A program made the position numbers and the translations under genes. A stretch of 64,000 bases of DNA from Epichloe hybrida (taxonomy: Eukaryota; Ascomycota; Sordariomycetes; Hypocreales; Clavicipitaceae). Positions 1 through 11,200 of the stretch are shown in pieces (position 1 is the stretch's first letter; each line of letters begins with the position of its first letter). Under the pieces are notes generated by a model. It was not told the DNA's origin. It was given only the letters and a program-made list of their open reading frames with translations, and did no database searches. The stretch covers positions 1,984,001-2,048,000 of the forward strand of contig JAFEKR010000008.1 of the NCBI GenBank assembly GCA_019022495.1. The letters are read 5' to 3'.

Positions 1-591
1 GCTAGAGAAGGTCGCAAGCTCATCCCTATACTCGCGCGCAGCTCTTTGAAATTCAGTTTCGCTGTGGCTCTGGGTTCGACAATGAATGGATGCCCGGCGA
101 TCAAAGGCCCCTTGGCGAGGTTGCGGGTTTTCAGCTTGAATGATCAACGGTTTGGCGGATTGGGTCAGACTGCCCTTACGAGCGGACATGGCTGCTCTCC
201 TGGGATCCTGGCGAGCAGGTGAGCGATCCGAGGCCGTCGTCGGTTCGGGGGGCGGGTGACTGTCGAATAAGAGCGATGCATTCGCGGGCCCAAGAGCGTC
301 TTGCATGACGATGATGCGAACATCCTTAACGTCAAGCTCGACATCCTCACTGTAATCGAAAGCATGGGCAGTTGTCGTTCCGGGAGTAGTTGGGGTTGTA
401 GAAAGTGGGAAAACTTGGTCATTCCGATGTTGGTAGAGCGCCTGGGTATCCGGAAACAGGAGATTGCGCGTGTGAATATCCTCTTGCACGGATTCGAGAG
501 ATAAAACAGGGCGAGATGTGCTGTTACTGTCTGTTTCAACCGAGGGTGAAGCGGAGCCCCCAGAGCCCAAGTGAAGCAATCTTCCCAACAT
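1..591 (-). CDS. Folliculin-interacting protein / Lst4-like, N-terminal part (runs off window)
   Basis: An open frame of 197 codons starts at an ATG at 591 and continues in frame to base 1, so the C-terminus lies outside the window. It opens with MLGRLLHLG. A segment reading LDVKDVRIIVMQDALGP and then SLLFDS resembles the FNIP N-terminal motif (an RxxVxQD strand followed by LLFDS) of Lst4 and FNIP1/2. The region after it is Ser/Pro/Arg-rich and low in complexity, as in fungal Lst4 proteins. In yeast, Lst4 pairs with Lst7 as a vacuolar GTPase-activating complex for Gtr2, upstream of TORC1. I chose the ATG at 591 because in-frame coding stops making sense upstream of it. The family call rests on one short motif, so it is moderate; an unrelated low-complexity protein is the alternative. 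Another TORC1-branch gene, IML1, lies 7.7 kb away. Confidence 0.55.
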   Translation of the reverse strand, partial: MLGRLLHLGSGGSASPSVETDSNSTSRPVLSLESVQEDIHTRNLLFPDTQALYQHRNDQVFPLSTTPTTPGTTTAHAFDYSEDVELDVKDVRIIVMQDALGPANASLLFDSHPPPEPTTASDRSPARQDPRRAAMSARKGSLTQSAKPLIIQAENPQPRQGAFDRRASIHCRTQSHSETEFQRAAREYRDELATFSS

Positions 592-3500
592 GTCGTGAAG
601 TAGATATAACCTACAATGTAGTGTTTTGGGGGGTGGGGAGTTGGGGGCTGAGGATGTCGTCTGCGAAGACTGCCCAATGACCAAGAGAATCGCTTTGGTT
701 AAAGCGATCGACAGCTATCGAGGTCGCAAGAGACGGATACTTCAAGTCCAGTGCGCGGCCATCATCAGAGGCAGCGAATTCAACGACTTCCGTAGTGCAT
801 GCATAGTCAACGTGAGCGGGTGTAAAATCCGAGCTCACCAAGATGCTGTTGGAGACGATAGCTTCCTCCGAGTGCAACTTTTGGCTATTCAGCGCGCTGA
901 ACCTGGTAAGTGCAGTGCCGTCAGCCCAAGACAAGAGGAAAAGTTATACTACAATTCACTAGCGCTTGGAATAAAGTAGACAGGCGATGGGGAAAATTGA
1001 GGCCCGAGTCAGTTCTTGCGTAAGCGTCAAGAGACGGCGGTGGAGGCTGAGTGAGTCGACGGCCCAGTGCAGCGAGTGAACAGGACTAGGTAGACGGTGA
1101 AAAGCACTGCAATCAGACAGCGCGCAAAGCGAAAATCGGTGAGTCCAGAGACCAAGACTGGCAAGATTCGAACGGCGGCAATTATAACAGAGAAGAATAG
1201 AAGAGAACACAAGCCTGTCCGTTTTCGAGGAGGCTTCTTGCACGTGCGTACCGTCGGTGCGACTGCCCGACCTACTCCGAAGACCGGATGTCGCGGCGCG
1301 AGAAGAAGAGCCGGTGAGCGTTGCTTGTACAAGGGGCCGTGGTGACAATACAGAGCGGCGCAGACGAAGACAAAAACGGCTGAGTTTGTCGTCTGATGCT
1401 GTAACGAGGCCAAAAATCACCCCACGTCCCTTTGCTTTGGCGGCGTCGTGCGGTGTCGTGCGGTGAGGAGGAGGCGCAAGGTGTGAAGTTGGCCGTTGAT
1501 GGAAGAAAAAAGGATGGGTCGAGTGGACGAGAGGTCGAAGGCAGATGAACCAATGATTGATTGGTACGGACTACATGTACTCCGAACAGCAGCCCAAAAT
1601 GCCAGGCAGCTGCGAGCACTGAAATACAGGAAGGTGCGGGCAACTGCAGATAAGCGCAGGCAAGGGCAAGTGCGAAGGTCAAAGTGGGCGCGCGGCAGGT
1701 TGCACGTCGCGGGTTGTGCGTCAAACATGCAACCCAGAAAGTCGGGTCATGCGGACAAGCCCGGATATTTACAAGACGAAACTGTCTGGTGGTCTGGGTC
1801 TCTCATGCCAGCGAGGGACCTCGATCCCCAACAAGCAGGACAATCTGTATGTACGCGTTTTGTTGACGTGCGGACACGCTATTGCGGGTTTTAATCCGTA
1901 CAGCCGACGAGACCCAACCCAGACCGACCCCACCGCTCGTCCTATTGTAATTTGTCGTACGACTCGAGCCAGCCAACTAGCGTGGGGGTCCGGTCTTTTG
2001 GTGCTCCTGCAGTCCTGGTCGTCGGCGGCTGCGAAGCGATGCAGGCAGGCCTGTGGTATTGATCCGTACGTACATACATGTACATAATCCGTATATCATT
2101 ATATTATGTATTACGTACTATGGAGCGAATTTCTTCCAAATGGTGCCACAGATCTTAAATGGCGTCTTGTTTTGGACTCCTCCGCATGCATCTCTCCCTC
2201 ACCCTGCTGCGGGGAAATAGGAACAGCACAACAGCACAATGCTTCCGTCCATTACTGATGGCTGATGTTTTCAGCGAAAAATGCGGTGTGGAAGTTTTGT
2301 CGGGAGGCGGGTTTGTGGCTGTTGGGTCGAAAGTTGGATGGTCCACAAGGAACGTGAAAGGGTGGGGGGGGGGTCTTGACGTGCCAGCAGGGCGGGCAAA
2401 TGGCGCAGCGTTGTGATCTGCTACAACATGCATGCGGCCCTGCCGGTGAAGGCATAATACAAATACGCAGCGTGTGCAACAGACTGACGATGGGTGCAGA
2501 GGAAGAGGGTGCAAAGCAACCAAATGGCAAAGTTGTTCACGAGGTCGAGTCGACGGTCCTGCCCCCTTCCCCTGCTTGCCTGCCTCGTGCCTGCCGTCCA
2601 AATGGACTTTCCGTGTAAAGTGCCGACGATCAACGCGGAGTAGTGAGCTTCGGATGAAACCCTGGCCATCACAACCATTTCGGTGTGCGACTGTGTTTGG
2701 ACCTAGCAAGCACGCAGGGTATTAATAAGCAGGACTTTACGAATCAGTACATTCGTGTGAAAAAAAGGGGTATGGTTTTGTTGGCATCACGTTGCAAGTA
2801 GGGTCAAGTGTGTGGCGTAGGGAATAGGTATGATTCATCTATTCTAAGCTACCGAAAAAGGAAGTAAAAGAGGGAATTGAAGGAATAGCTCCTAGTGAGC
2901 GATTTATGCGGGAAGAGGGGGCTGGCCATAAGAGCCGCGTGATAGGAGGCCACGCTGCCCGCGGCGCGGTCGCGAAGAAGCCAGAAAGAAGTATATTAAC
3001 AATGCTAGCCACTTCTGTTCTCACCAGGAATACTTGTCATCCGCTCAATTACATGCACGGTGGTACCGTTTGTGACGATTATTCAGTATTGGAGCCTAAG
3101 GGAGAGGGATATGTTAAGATTACAGTTGGGAAGCGTCAACAGATGTTTAAGTTTGCTTGCCGCTAGAAAGAAAATCAACTTCCACGACAAACTTTTCTAT
3201 CCTGTGATGCTAGAACAACATATGACCATGAGGATCCATGTGGTGAGGGGGGGATTAGGCAGGTGTCAACACTTGCTCCTTCGCCCCCCTCCCCCAGGGA
3301 GGTTGAGGAAATCTGAAGTAGTATTATGGAGGCACGTTAGCTACGGAGTAGACTACTTGAGAACACAAGCATCCTTTACCACCTAATCAATTAGTTAGCA
3401 CTCTACAGATATCCAAGTATGTAAATCCGTACTCCGTAGCGATCTTCGAATGAGATCTGACGTTACATCCCGGGCACATAACAAGGTATGTAGACGGAGG

Positions 3501-3692
3501 CAAGCTGATGAGCCGCCTTTGCGAGGCACCATGACCGCACAGAAACAAGGCACGCGGCCTCCATACACAACGAGAAGGGAAGGGCGATTCACACGAGAAT
3601 ACGTGTGACGTGCTTCCACGAGCCCAACTATCAATCAAATCATCAGCAGCCCGAGTGACGATGCCTCTGCGGCAACAAGGCCTGGATTCCGC
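592..3692. other. Intergenic region, about 3.1 kb, no gene recognised
   Basis: Short ORFs occur on both strands but none carries a recognisable motif or can be joined by plausible introns. The part next to 591 is probably the promoter and leader of the Lst4-like gene. Two copies of the nonamer TACGGAGTA/TACTCCGTA lie at 3342 and 3430. A G-run (GTGGGGGGGGGT) is near 2362. Confidence 0.5.
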
Positions 3693-4889
3693 TCATGCCC
3701 TCGGCAAAAGCACCCACCCCCCCTTCCTCCCACTGACCGTGTCCCCGTTCGCATTCTCCAACGCCCCGAGATCTTCCAGCCTGCCCACCTCGCACAGCAG
3801 CAAACACCGCAGTCGAAATCCGGCTTTCCAGGAAAACATGTCGCCGTGGCTGTGGCCGCCCACTCCGCAGCCCTCGGCCCTGCTCAAGACGCAAACACTT
3901 TCTGCGGCATCATGGCCGGAAAGGCCGGCGTATTCCATAAAGGCCCACCAGCCAGAGTAGTCGCGGTCGAAGCACCGCCTTGCATCTCGATGGAGCAGGT
4001 GCCACAGGAAAGCTGTCCAGAAGCGATGGAACAGGGCAAAGGACTGCAACTCGGACCGAGGTTCAAAGAGCTGGTCACGCGGTCTCCAGTGATGGAAGAA
4101 GGCCTGGCACGAGTCCTCTGCCGGCTGGGTGACGCTGCGCACGATGGCACAGTCTAGATACTGGGACTGCGCGGGTGACATTTCCGTGGGCGAGGACAGG
4201 TCCCCCCATTCCTCCATTGACATTGACCTTGGCAAAGGACCCATTCTGACGAGGGACAGCGAAGCCAGCTTTGGTAGGCTCCGTAGGTCGAGGCCGAGGA
4301 GGCCTGACCAGAGTTCCTGCGATGACTCGCAAAACGCAGCATGGCGAATCTCGTCTCTGCGGAGCCCAATGAAGGGATCCAGCACGCTTTGCTCCGTCTG
4401 CGGCCTGTGGTCCACAGTGTTCAAGACCCCCGTGTACGCCCAGTCGTCAAACATGGTCATTACATCACTGTCGTAATGGATGAAAGGGACGTCGAACCGA
4501 ACAGCAACGCTCACGTCCCCTTCGTCAGGGCATCGGACTCCCGTCTCACAACGGACGTGTCTGCGCCCGGGTCTGTGAAACCTGGGAAGCCACGCGCCTC
4601 GTGATTCGCGACATGTATGGAGCAAAGGAAAGATGACTTGGCTCCTCGGATGAACGATATATCTCACCCGCCAATCGGCATGGTTCGCCCGCTCACACTG
4701 CCGTCTGGGCTCACAGCTTGCATCGCGGCCTCTGCTCCATTGGACGCACTCTTTCCAGCATTCGCGGCAGGGTACTTGCCCGATTAAGCGGGTAGGTGGC
4801 TTCACGAGCTCCCATATCGTGAGGCGAATTTCAGCAGGCAGGCGCAGAAAAGGGACGAATTGATGGCCCTCATAAGCCATGTGATTCAT
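3693..4889 (-). CDS. 2EXR domain-containing fungal protein
   Basis: A single exon encodes 398 residues. Near the N-terminus (about residues 12-32) it has FVPFLRLPAEIRLTIWEL, the conserved opening of the fungal 2EXR domain, an F-box-like segment that usually reads FxxFxxLPxEIRxxIW. About residues 85-95 (LLHTCRESR) match the second conserved 2EXR block, which carries the Cys-Arg-Glu-Ser signature. The rest is Trp-rich and globular with no membrane segment. 2EXR proteins are abundant in ascomycetes and their function is unknown. Two ATGs, at 4889 and 4880, are close together; both precede the domain and I kept the outer one. The gene ends 3' of the zinc transporter and shares its strand, with a 552-bp gap. 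The family call is secure; no role can be assigned. Confidence 0.85.
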   Translation of the reverse strand: MNHMAYEGHQFVPFLRLPAEIRLTIWELVKPPTRLIGQVPCRECWKECVQWSRGRDASCEPRRQCERANHADWRVRYIVHPRSQVIFPLLHTCRESRGAWLPRFHRPGRRHVRCETGVRCPDEGDVSVAVRFDVPFIHYDSDVMTMFDDWAYTGVLNTVDHRPQTEQSVLDPFIGLRRDEIRHAAFCESSQELWSGLLGLDLRSLPKLASLSLVRMGPLPRSMSMEEWGDLSSPTEMSPAQSQYLDCAIVRSVTQPAEDSCQAFFHHWRPRDQLFEPRSELQSFALFHRFWTAFLWHLLHRDARRCFDRDYSGWWAFMEYAGLSGHDAAESVCVLSRAEGCGVGGHSHGDMFSWKAGFRLRCLLLCEVGRLEDLGALENANGDTVSGRKGGWVLLPRA

Positions 4890-5441
4890 GAATAATCCTG
4901 TTTGACCCTTGTTGTGGTGGCTGGCCAGGGTGAATTCGAATTCAATGCACGCACCCGCCCGATGAAGTAGTAGACCAGACGTTTTGAAAATCTGGAGGGG
5001 ATTCCAATTTCAGAATGAGATTTGGGTTCGGAGGGGGCGCTTGCGGACCCGTTAGGATTTACACCCGGAGACCGATGCATTGCCGAGCGGATGACACGTT
5101 GGGAAAAGAAGGGAAGGATCTTCTTCTTTGGTAGATCTTCTTGGTGAGGGGTAATGGGAAGGGGAATCGTGTTCTGGGGTATACTTGCATTTTTTGCGGC
5201 GTGATTTACGAGGTTGGGGGGGTGAATGAAAAATAATATGTAACAAAGTAAATTGCGGGAGTTTGACGAGCATGAGATGGGTGACAATGTTGCTTGTGAA
5301 TGACAATTCGATGAAAGCAAAGAGAAAAAGGGTAAATCTCGAAAGTGTCTCCTGATGAATCTCATGCGCAACTCCAATGTCTCGATAGATAAAGTTCCCA
5401 AACACTATGCAATGGTGTACACGAGCGTCTCTTGCTGAACA
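4890..5441. other. Intergenic spacer upstream of the 2EXR gene
   Basis: This 552-bp gap separates the end of the zinc transporter gene from the start of the 2EXR gene, both on the minus strand. It must hold the transporter's 3' end and the 2EXR promoter. I see no RNA gene or repeat in it. Confidence 0.5.
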
Positions 5442-7184
5442 TTATGTGCAACACCGCATACCGGAGCAAACACTGTTGCAAATCAGTTGGCAAGAACGCT
5501 GGTTGATTCGGCGTTCTCGAACAGCTCCTTCACTGACACCCGAAGCTGATTCTGCGTGCTCCACGACCGCCAGAGGGGAAGCTTCAGGCTGGAGCGTCGC
5601 TGAATGAATGCCGTATGCGTGCAAGCACTCCATGATGATCGTTGCCATTTCAGTAAAGTCCTTGAAGTTTCCATCATCAACAACAATGTGCGCTGTTGCG
5701 ACGGATTTTATTTGGTTGAGGCGCCAGATGTGAAGTTCGTGTACGGATTGAATCCCGTCAATCTGATCCTTATTCTTAGTTGTGCTAAATGCGGTGCTTG
5801 CCAGGATTTTTTGGCCGAAAAAAAGAGAGAAAAAAAGAGAGATGCAATGAGAGAGAATAGGAAAGAGGAAAAGCAAGGGAGGAAAGGAAAGAAATAAGGC
5901 TGCCAACTACTCACCATTTCAATATCATGCTTTATATCCTCCACGTCAATGCCGCTGGGGGCAACCTGCATTAATATGCTACCGCTGCTCTTCGTCAAAG
6001 GCACAGCGGTAAGAAATATCATTATGGCAATGAAAATGCCAACGGAAGGGTCGGCATAGTATCGCGCTGGGCTGTTCGTCTTCCAGATGATGAGCGCAGC
6101 GATGATGACGCCAACGTTGTTGATGGCGTCGCCGACGACATGAAAGAAAACGCCGAGAAGACCGAGATCTCTTTCGGGCTTAGAGGGCGTCACGGTGTGT
6201 TTGTGACCATAGTGGCTGCTTGTTGCCTGCAAGCCAATTCTTAGCTGGGCTATCTATTGGATCCATAGAGGGTGAACTTGATTGTAATTTACGGAGTTCT
6301 CTCTTGCATCTATGTGGACTCCGTTGTCGTCTGAAAACACAAGAATTCCGTCGTCATCTGACCGGGCGGCTTTGTTATGGATGTTTTCTTCGTGAGCGTG
6401 ATCGTGATTTGAGCGACTATGACCATGCCCGTGATCATGTTCGTGTTCTTGAGCAGCTCATTAGCACGGTTCCTAGAACCCCCCACATACAGAGATTGTT
6501 TACCATGCAAAAATGACATGACCAGTAAGTTGAGACCGAGCCCGACACAACCGATAACAAAGACAATCTTTGGCTGATCGATGTCTATATCCTGATCAGA
6601 CAATCGCGAATTCACCTCAATCAATAGAGGGAATACCTACGAGGGCGGTCTGCCAACCTCTCTATGGCTTGCACAAGAATACTGACGCCTAGAGCGAAAA
6701 GAAAGACGCCATTGAAGAACGCTCCAAGGAGTGTAGCTCTTTGCCAGCCAAACGTGAATTTTCTAGGCGGCGGTTCGGATCTTTCTGAAACCTGCCGACA
6801 TGTTAGGTTCGATGGTACTATGCATCTTAGCTTAAGGGAAGCAACAAACCATGAGGGCCACCAATGCCACCACGAAACCCACCAAATCACTAAGCTGTTA
6901 GAAGTCGAATTAGTCCATGTTTATAACAGACAGTAAAAAGAACTTTCTCTGTTTGAGAGAGTATCAATTACGTAGTGGAAGGCATCGGCGACGAGGGCAA
7001 GAGAATGCGTATATAGCCCAACTATCCAAGTCATGTATGTACGTCAGCTGACCGTATCCCAAAAACTAGAGTCAGAAAAAGAGAGGTCGTACTCACCTAT
7101 AAGTTCTGCAACAAAAAAAGCGGCTGATATGCAGATAGTTGCTATCAGGCGTTGTTTCCGAGTGATTTTAACGACAGCCATCAT
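5442..7184 (-). CDS. Cation diffusion facilitator (zinc transporter, Zrc1/Cot1 type)
   Basis: Eight exons (7184-7097, 7021-6972, 6894-6850, 6791-6641, 6584-6504, 6447-6293, 6226-5915, 5768-5442) join in frame to 402 residues. TM2 carries DAFHYLSD and TM5 carries HVVGDAINN, the paired H-x3-D zinc-binding sites of CDF exporters. Between TM4 and TM5 lies a loop with EHEHDHGHGHS and further His residues, the cytosolic His-rich loop of vacuolar zinc transporters. The C-terminal part (IDGIQSVHELHIWRLNQ) is the CDF cytoplasmic domain. Family knowledge points to zinc or cobalt loading of the vacuole or another endomembrane compartment in exchange for protons. An apparent frame break between exons 4 and 5 is resolved by a 56-nt intron from GTAGGT to ATAG. 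The gene is divergent from IML1 across about 1.07 kb. The family is certain; the exact metal and membrane are inferred. Confidence 0.93.
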
Positions 7185-8257
7185 TTGCGAGGCTTGTCAA
7201 TGTGAATTGGGGACGGGAAAAGCGAATACATCCAGGCCCGAAGATTGTCAAGTATAAAAAAAGTATTGACGAAAAAGAGAAAAAATGATCAAGTGATAAA
7301 CAGATGCGGCCAGCTGGACAATTGACACCTGTTCGTCATAGCCAAGAATGAGAAGCTGGGGCCTTTGGAGAGACATATGAAGCTGGGATAACAGAAATCA
7401 AAGTGGGAAGAAAGTTAAGTTATAATACATTCGACAAGTCTGGCTCCAGTCATTTTCCTGCGTAGCCCTGCGTAGCAGTGAATAGGCGGCATCGGGGGGA
7501 TCTACCCGTTGTACTCGAGATGATTCGAATATGTGGCGTAGCTGGATCATGGATCGGGAACCTACCCCATTTGGCCGACGCGAGGCTGCAAGGGCCGGTA
7601 TTACATTGAAAAATGGTGAAAAGCGTCGCTATTTGGATGCTGCTTCGTTTTTTTAACATGCTTGGGGAGGTGATTTGCTGGAAGCCGGCGCAAACGTATC
7701 CTTCAAGCAAGCACAAGGCGGGTTGGTCGATATGCCCCCCATCTTAGGTCGTCGTGTCTTAGGTCGTTGTGATCAAACGTTTCCAGGAACTCGGCGTGGT
7801 GGGCTGATTTCGGGAGAGCTACGTTGCACACAAGTTCGTAGAGGAGACAACAGCCAAGAACACGGCTTCTGGAGTTGCACGAGTACGGGTTTGCTGCGGC
7901 AGTACTACGCTGTATGTTGTTGAGGCACATCACGGAAGCAATTCGCCCGGACGTTGCTCATCAAATGGGGGTGGGGGGGGATTCGTGGGAACTGGACGGA
8001 AACCTGCGTCGATTTCGGCAGGCGGTGGGGGCATGGAGGGGGCGCAACACCACTGACAGGCTGCTGCGTCAGTGTCCATTCTGCCACAACCAACCCGCGC
8101 CATGATCATCTCCATGATCATCTTCATCTCCATGATCATCTACAACGCCACATAGATTGCAGCTGCAACGCCATCGGAAAGTACCAGCTCTGCCATGTGC
8201 GATCCAGCCCCGATGCATCGTACCAGACGCATTCTCAGATGAGAGCCAAACCACTCA
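7185..8257. promoter_or_regulatory. Divergent promoter region between the zinc transporter and IML1
   Basis: This 1,073-bp non-coding stretch lies between two divergently oriented start codons and must hold both promoters. About 120-155 bp before the IML1 start codon are three copies of the palindrome ATGATCAT (8102-8109, 8114-8121, 8132-8139) inside a short imperfect repeat. No TATA box stands out. A regulatory role for the palindromes is inference only. Confidence 0.45.
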
Positions 8258-11200
8258 ATGTCTCGATATGCTGCGCCCAATTCCTTCGGCCCGCGCAGGG
8301 GGCCGCGATGGTCCCACCTTCATCAATCTGCCTCTGTGGGCTTTGACCGCGGGTCAACCGAGTCGCCAAGCTCTCCGGGCAGTACATCGACGCATTCAAC
8401 ATTTCGAGATGACAAGAGGCGCAAGTCGGAGCGATGCTGCACCATCTCCGTGAATGATGGATACTCCAAGGACGAGGCTCTGCTCAATCTGGATCACTTC
8501 GCTGGTCATGTCTTGCCAGGCATGCTCATGGCAATTGTGCCATTGAAGGGTGATTCTAAGAGTAATAATGCCAGTGGCTATGGAAGCGTGAACAAACAGG
8601 TCATTGAGCACCTAGATCATTCTAGAATCGCATCAAGCACCTTCAGTGATCATGAACATGATCTTGGGTGCACCTTCATTTTCGTAGCAAGGGACATGAC
8701 CAAGGAAATGAAGGCCCGTCATCCAGATGTAGAGGTGCATATCGCGAGACATATTGCCGACGCATTTGGGTTGAAAAGGGGCTCTCAAGTTCTACTACGA
8801 CCAGTACGTTCACAATTACGCTGTACACAGTACGGGATGCCCTGTGATGGTTACTTGTCTGACTGACAGTCTCAAACAGGTTGACAATCATCACCCTGCC
8901 GTTGAGGCAACACATGTCGAAATCTCCTTCAAGGACCAGTACCTTTCAAGAGCTGACATGTGGAGGTTGGCTATCGGAGAGCTGACGCAGAGAACAGTGT
9001 ACAAGGGCCAATCCATATTCTTCTTGGGTACAATCAAAGCCCAGATTACTGCAGTCTACGTCAATGGCCAGACTGTTCATTCCGCATTCTTTGCCAAAAA
9101 CACTCGGCCAATCTTTCGCAGCGAATCAGCAAAATATGTCCTGTTCATCCAGATGGCGCGGGAAATGTGGGATTTCGACCCGGAGGCCTCGGGAGAAATC
9201 ATGTTCAACAAAGTTGTCAACGGCTTCTTGCCTGCCTTGTTTAAACGATGGGCGGTGCTCAAGGTGAAACATCTCGTCAGTATCGTCCTATTTGCTCGCG
9301 TAGAGTATGATACTGGCATAAGTGCAGACCTAGTAAACAGCTCTTCGTTGAATGAGTACTACACTGGGCTGCAGCCGTCGGGAGATCGTCGCCCATACAA
9401 AGATTTTTATCGCGTAGTTGTAAGCGAAATGGCAAGCGTTGAATGGACCACCATCCTGTACCAGCTAAAGAAGGAATTCAACTTTTTCCGCCGAGACATC
9501 AGCTTGCATCACCAAACCGCGAAAGCCTTCAACCACGCGCCTTCTGAGGATGAGAGTGGCAAGGATGGAGTGCCTAGTCCAATCATCAAAGCTGAATCAT
9601 CCCTTTCGATTTACGGAAATGTCTTGGAGGCTATCAACATGGCAGCATCTCAGTTTGCTTACGACTACATAGACCGAGACCTTACGCGAACAGGAATATC
9701 AATCGCCGTCATAACCCCTGGACCTGGTGTTTTTGAGGTCGACTACGAGACATTGCGACGAACAACGGAAGCCCTCGTAGGAAATGGAATTGGCTTGGAC
9801 TTAATATGCATGGGGAGCATGCCCTTGCACTCCGCGCCGCTTTTCAAGTACCGCAACCCCCAGTACTCTGATGATGATGGCCGTGGAGGGCAGGGGAACG
9901 CTCTGTCCAGATCCTTTCACAGCCGGGATAGTACACCAAATCAGCCCACTCCAGTCATTGGGAGCTACAAATCTTTCTCTGGGTCATTCTCCCCCACGAA
10001 AGCCTCCAATCTTGCGGGCAGAATCGAGACGCTTGCCTTGATGGGAGCCAGCGAGATGTACTGCTATGCTTTGCCCCAGTGGCTGCATGTCTCGTACTGG
10101 ACTGGAGCCAGCGAAGATTCGTTATCATATGCGGGCATTGCACTGGCTGTATCGAACCAAGTCGAACAGGAAGAGGATGGTTGGTTCAAGGTAAGATGTC
10201 GCATGTATGATTTGCAAATGCGAAGTATCTTGGACGCAAATGAAATCGAGACTGCACCGTTGCAAACCGACCCCAACTATCCAACGCACAGCATCCAAGC
10301 AAGTGCTGTCACTAAGCGACGCATGGATCGTCTGGGTGAAACACTATATGTTCCTAGCAAGAACCACCCTGAAGCATTGTTTGATCACGTATACGGTTAC
10401 CAGAAGTTTGCACCTGATAAGCTCGCGCGTACAGGAGAAAAGTTACTTTGGAAGCAACTGCAAGAATATGACGATGCAAAGGCAAAACCCACCATAGGCC
10501 GCCATCACAACCACCACCGTCGCTCATCGAAGAACAAAACTGAACTTGAAGATGCGACCCGAAAACAGCAGACTGCTGATGATGCTTTTGCGCTGGGGAC
10601 ATCCCTTCCTGAAAGAAAAGCTGCTGCGTTTTTGCAATCCTCTAGGAAATTTTCGTTGAGCACAGCAGAAATCGAAAAACCCATTCTATCGACACCAAAG
10701 CCCGCAACTGAGGCGGCTCAGGCCAACACTACATCGAAGAAGGCGTGTTCGATTAAGAAACCCAAATTCATGCGGCAAATCAGTCTTGGGCAGCGAGGAT
10801 TTGGAGTAGCAGCACCAAAGGCTGTCGCGGCCGAGGTCAAGGTTGAGACTGTCAGCGCGGCGGCTGTGTTGTCGACCAACTCGAGGCCGTCTTCCAATCC
10901 CCGTTCAATGTCGGATCTCAGACCTTCGACTCCACAAACCAATACGAGTCGCCCGCCCTCAATGTCAGTGCCGAGACAAAAGTCAGAGACAATTGATACC
11001 ACAATCGATGGAATGCCTGCGACGCCGAGTATTCCAATATCGAGAGATGGCTTTAGTAGGCCGAGTACAGCAGTCAGCCAAGTGAACGTCAAGTCGCCGT
11101 CTGTCTTACCCGCCAACCCCGCGATTCGTCGCGAGAGGCGTCCAGAGGATAACGACGTCCGCTTCTCCAACGCACTGCGAGCAGAAGATGCTCAGAAAGT

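Noticed and set aside
611..934. 107-codon minus ORF upstream of the Lst4-like start
   Set aside because: No plausible splice links it in frame to the 591 ATG and its sequence lacks family resemblance; treated as leader or promoter.
2155..2709. 184-codon minus ORF
   Set aside because: Composition is His/Arg/Pro/Cys-rich and random-looking with no motif; several overlapping ORFs on both strands indicate chance.
6585..6640. Apparent frameshift in the zinc transporter between the IERLADRP and IDQPKIVF segments
   Set aside because: A 56-nt GT...AG intron (GTAGGT to ATAG) restores the frame and the expected family sequence.
10718..11170. 150-codon minus ORF inside IML1
   Set aside because: Antisense shadow of a low-complexity coding region.
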